DNA of 41,534 nt from contig CAMCMB010000067.1 in NCBI GenBank assembly GCA_945875845.1, forward strand, positions 1 to 41,534, written 5' to 3'. The notes beneath the pieces were generated by a model that was not told the DNA's origin, did not search any database, and saw only the letters and a list, made by a program, of their open reading frames with translations. Shown one piece after another: positions 40,050 to 41,534 of this stretch; the first letter of the stretch is position 1; every line of letters begins with the position of its first letter. Both the position numbers and the translations under genes were made by a program. The stretch is from Pirellula staleyi DSM 6068 (GTDB taxonomy: Bacteria; Planctomycetota; Planctomycetia; Pirellulales; Pirellulaceae).

Positions 40050-40403
40050 CTATTGACTCAAACGTAAACGGACTGTGAGTGTGCCTGGCGGCGCGGCCTC
40101 TATGGCTTTACCGATCATCGAATGGGCGTAAGCGTTCTTGACCACATGCCAGCTGATCTGCGACCAGTAAAGAATCGTTCCAGCGGGAATGTTTGTGGTT
40201 GGATCTTTCACGACGTCGAAGACGCCGCGAACCGTGATGCTGCCTCGTGAGCCCGCACCAATCCCAAACTTGGCGATGCCCACAAGCTTTCCCACGACGA
40301 CGATCGAACCTGCAGGCACATCAACCTCAGGTACAAAGTCGACAGTCGTGCCGTCAGCAACGTGGATCGCTCCAATGTTTATGATTTGTGCGTTGTTGCT
40401 CAC
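40050..40403 (-). CDS. DUF2190 capsid cement protein (copy 2)
   Basis: A 117-residue protein with the DUF2190 pattern: VDFVPEVDVPAGSIVVVGKL, then VGIAKFGIGAGSRGSITVRG, then VFDVVKDPTTNIPAGTILYW, and a C-terminal TLTVRLRLSQ. The family covers capsid cement/decoration proteins that stabilise the head. It is paralogous to the adjacent upstream gene and shares its exact RVRLSQ/RLRLSQ end. Confidence 0.85.
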   Translation of the reverse strand: MSNNAQIINIGAIHVADGTTVDFVPEVDVPAGSIVVVGKLVGIAKFGIGAGSRGSITVRGVFDVVKDPTTNIPAGTILYWSQISWHVVKNAYAHSMIGKAIEAAPPGTLTVRLRLSQ

Positions 40404-40412
40404 GGTGTCTCA

Positions 40413-40742
40413 TCACTGGCTCAGGCGAACGCGGACAAATGAATCAGTGGCGGCAGCATCAGTCACGACTTTGCCGAGATACTTGGTGCCAACATCGTCA
40501 GCGACGACGCTGCCATCCTCGTCAACGTAGACTTTGGTGCCAGCTTCGAACTCGACAGCCAGAGCGGGGTCTTTGGGAATATCAAAGACACCTTCAACAG
40601 CGATGGAGCCTAGCGAGCCGGCCTTGATGTTGCGTTTGGTGATCCCCACTAGATCGCCTTGGACCACGATTGAACCAACCGCGACATCAGCGGTGGGAGT
40701 GAAATCGACGGCCTTACCGTCATGAACGAATTGAGCTTGCAT
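40413..40742 (-). CDS. DUF2190 capsid cement protein (copy 1)
   Basis: A 109-residue DUF2190 protein: VDFTPTADVAVGSIVVQGDL, VGITKRNIKAGSLGSIAVEG, VFDIPKDPALAVEFEAGTKV, and DSFVRVRLSQ. It is the copy nearest to the capsid gene and probably the ancestral decoration protein. Two copies in a row suggest two non-equivalent sites on the capsid surface or a specialised spare. Confidence 0.87.
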   Translation of the reverse strand: MQAQFVHDGKAVDFTPTADVAVGSIVVQGDLVGITKRNIKAGSLGSIAVEGVFDIPKDPALAVEFEAGTKVYVDEDGSVVADDVGTKYLGKVVTDAAATDSFVRVRLSQ

Positions 40743-40817
40743 GGGAGTTCCGATTTTGGAGTTTTGGAAAACAAGATCGGTCTGATCCGTCAGATAAGAC
40801 CGATCCGACTGATCTAA

Positions 40818-41534
40818 CTACTCGCCAGTGACCTTCACAGCAGCTCGCGGGTCTTGCGAGTTCACACCGAAGTCGATGTATGAGCGGAAGCCCATGCCGA
40901 GCGTGTTGGCGGGCATTTCAACGCGCTCGATAACCGGCGTGCGTCGACCGTTAAGGAACACGATCTCAAACGCAGGCAGCACATTTGGATTGGCGAACAG
41001 ATACCACGCCGAACCGCTGGCTCCCTGGTAGTAGCTGTCCGACAAATGCGGGGTTGAAATGACGCGGTACTTGTTGCGGTGAGGGTTGTCGACCGGAATC
41101 TTGGTCGGCGTTCCTTGGGCATCCATCATCAACTGCGCCGAGCCCATCAGCAGTTCCGCATCAGTTTCAATCTCGACGGGAACGACCAAGAACTCAGGAC
41201 GAATGTTGATCGGCTTTTGATCCTTGGCCTTGTTGCCAGGGCCGACCTTCTGCTTACGGAAGGTGGTCTTAGCAACGGTCAGTGAATCAGGACCAAACTT
41301 GGTGTCCGGTCCGGTGAGCAAGTTACCATTGGTCGACGAGAAGAACGCAGTATTCTTCAGTAAGAGCGTGAAGAACAGCTCGTCAATCGACTCCGCACCG
41401 CTGCGTCCCATTTGACGTGGGATGTCCATGAAGGCGTTGAGATCATCGTTGATGATGTCGTGGCGAGTTAGTGCAAGGATCTGACCATAGGTGTCAGCCT
41501 TGTTGCTGTACTTCTGGTCCGAGAGCTTGCCATG
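40818..41534 (-). CDS. Phage major capsid protein, C-terminal part (runs off right edge)
   Basis: 239 codons are open to the right edge; the N-terminus is outside the window. The segment LSDQKYSNKADTYGQILALT, then RHDIINDDLNAFMDIPRQMG, then IDELFFTLLLKNTAFF, is characteristic of Mu gpT-type/HK97-fold major capsid proteins. Later come RPEFLVVPVEIETDAELLMG, then GSAWYLFANPNVLPAFEIVF and VNSQDPRAAVKVTGE. The two DUF2190 genes follow, as expected. Portal, terminase and protease are predicted beyond the right edge. Confidence 0.88.
   Translation of the reverse strand, partial: HGKLSDQKYSNKADTYGQILALTRHDIINDDLNAFMDIPRQMGRSGAESIDELFFTLLLKNTAFFSSTNGNLLTGPDTKFGPDSLTVAKTTFRKQKVGPGNKAKDQKPINIRPEFLVVPVEIETDAELLMGSAQLMMDAQGTPTKIPVDNPHRNKYRVISTPHLSDSYYQGASGSAWYLFANPNVLPAFEIVFLNGRRTPVIERVEMPANTLGMGFRSYIDFGVNSQDPRAAVKVTGE

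Overview
The window looks like a prophage-type mobile region in a planctomycete (Pirellulaceae-like). The grounds are the small ORF + DUF2924-like pair at the left edge, the style of the phage proteins, and the Ser-rich and Pro-rich proteins. This assignment rests on recognised protein style, not on a search. No rRNA, tRNA or CRISPR array was found. Nearly all coding from 22.3 kb to the right edge is on the minus strand, in one tightly packed late-phage operon with many 1-8 nt stop/start overlaps.

Layout. (1) 1-0.5 kb: the end of a planctomycete recombinase-associated module (a small ORF, then a DUF2924-like ORF running off the edge). (2) 0.7-2.8 kb: a GIY-YIG nuclease and an unrecognised protein with a HEPN-like RX5H motif. 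(3) 3.0-7.2 kb: AbiEi antitoxin, AbiEii toxin and a large serine recombinase. Two non-coding stretches flank them. Both carry a tRNA-fMet-anticodon-arm-like motif and a homologous hairpin-bearing repeat, so this looks like a discrete recombinase-borne cassette. (4) 7.2-14.5 kb: a minus-strand operon of MmeI-like methyltransferase, SF2 helicase, GIY-YIG protein and DUF4062 (TIR-like) protein. (5) 14.6-18.4 kb: a plus-strand operon of HTH regulator, PD-(D/E)XK-like effector, winged-helix middle component and SMC/Rad50-like ATPase. This is the architecture of ABC-three-component / Lamassu-like defence. (6) 18.5-22.0 kb: a large N6-adenine methyltransferase overlapping a small ECK-motif nuclease, a second restriction-modification pair. 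(7) 22.0-41.5 kb: phage morphogenesis genes, read right to left: major capsid, two DUF2190 cement proteins, a lipoprotein cysteine-peptidase-like protein, membrane proteins, neck and tail-completion proteins, tail tube, tail chaperones, tape measure, a tail protein, and a serine-rich-repeat protein. These are followed by a sugar-modification cluster: GT25-sulfotransferase fusion, nucleotidyltransferase, three glycosyltransferases, a radical SAM enzyme and a proline-rich protein.

How it fits together. The defence genes (AbiE, two R-M-like systems, the ABC-3C operon) sit immediately downstream of the phage late operon, as expected for a prophage-carried defence hotspot. The most unusual part is the coupling of a ~475-residue serine-rich stretch in a phage tail-region protein with at least four glycosyltransferase-fold genes, a sulfotransferase domain and a radical SAM enzyme in the same operon. 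I infer a dedicated glycosylation/sulfation system for a virion or surface fibre. The second most unusual parts are the repeat-flanked AbiE-recombinase cassette and the DUF4062 gene abutting the methylase-helicase-GIY-YIG operon.
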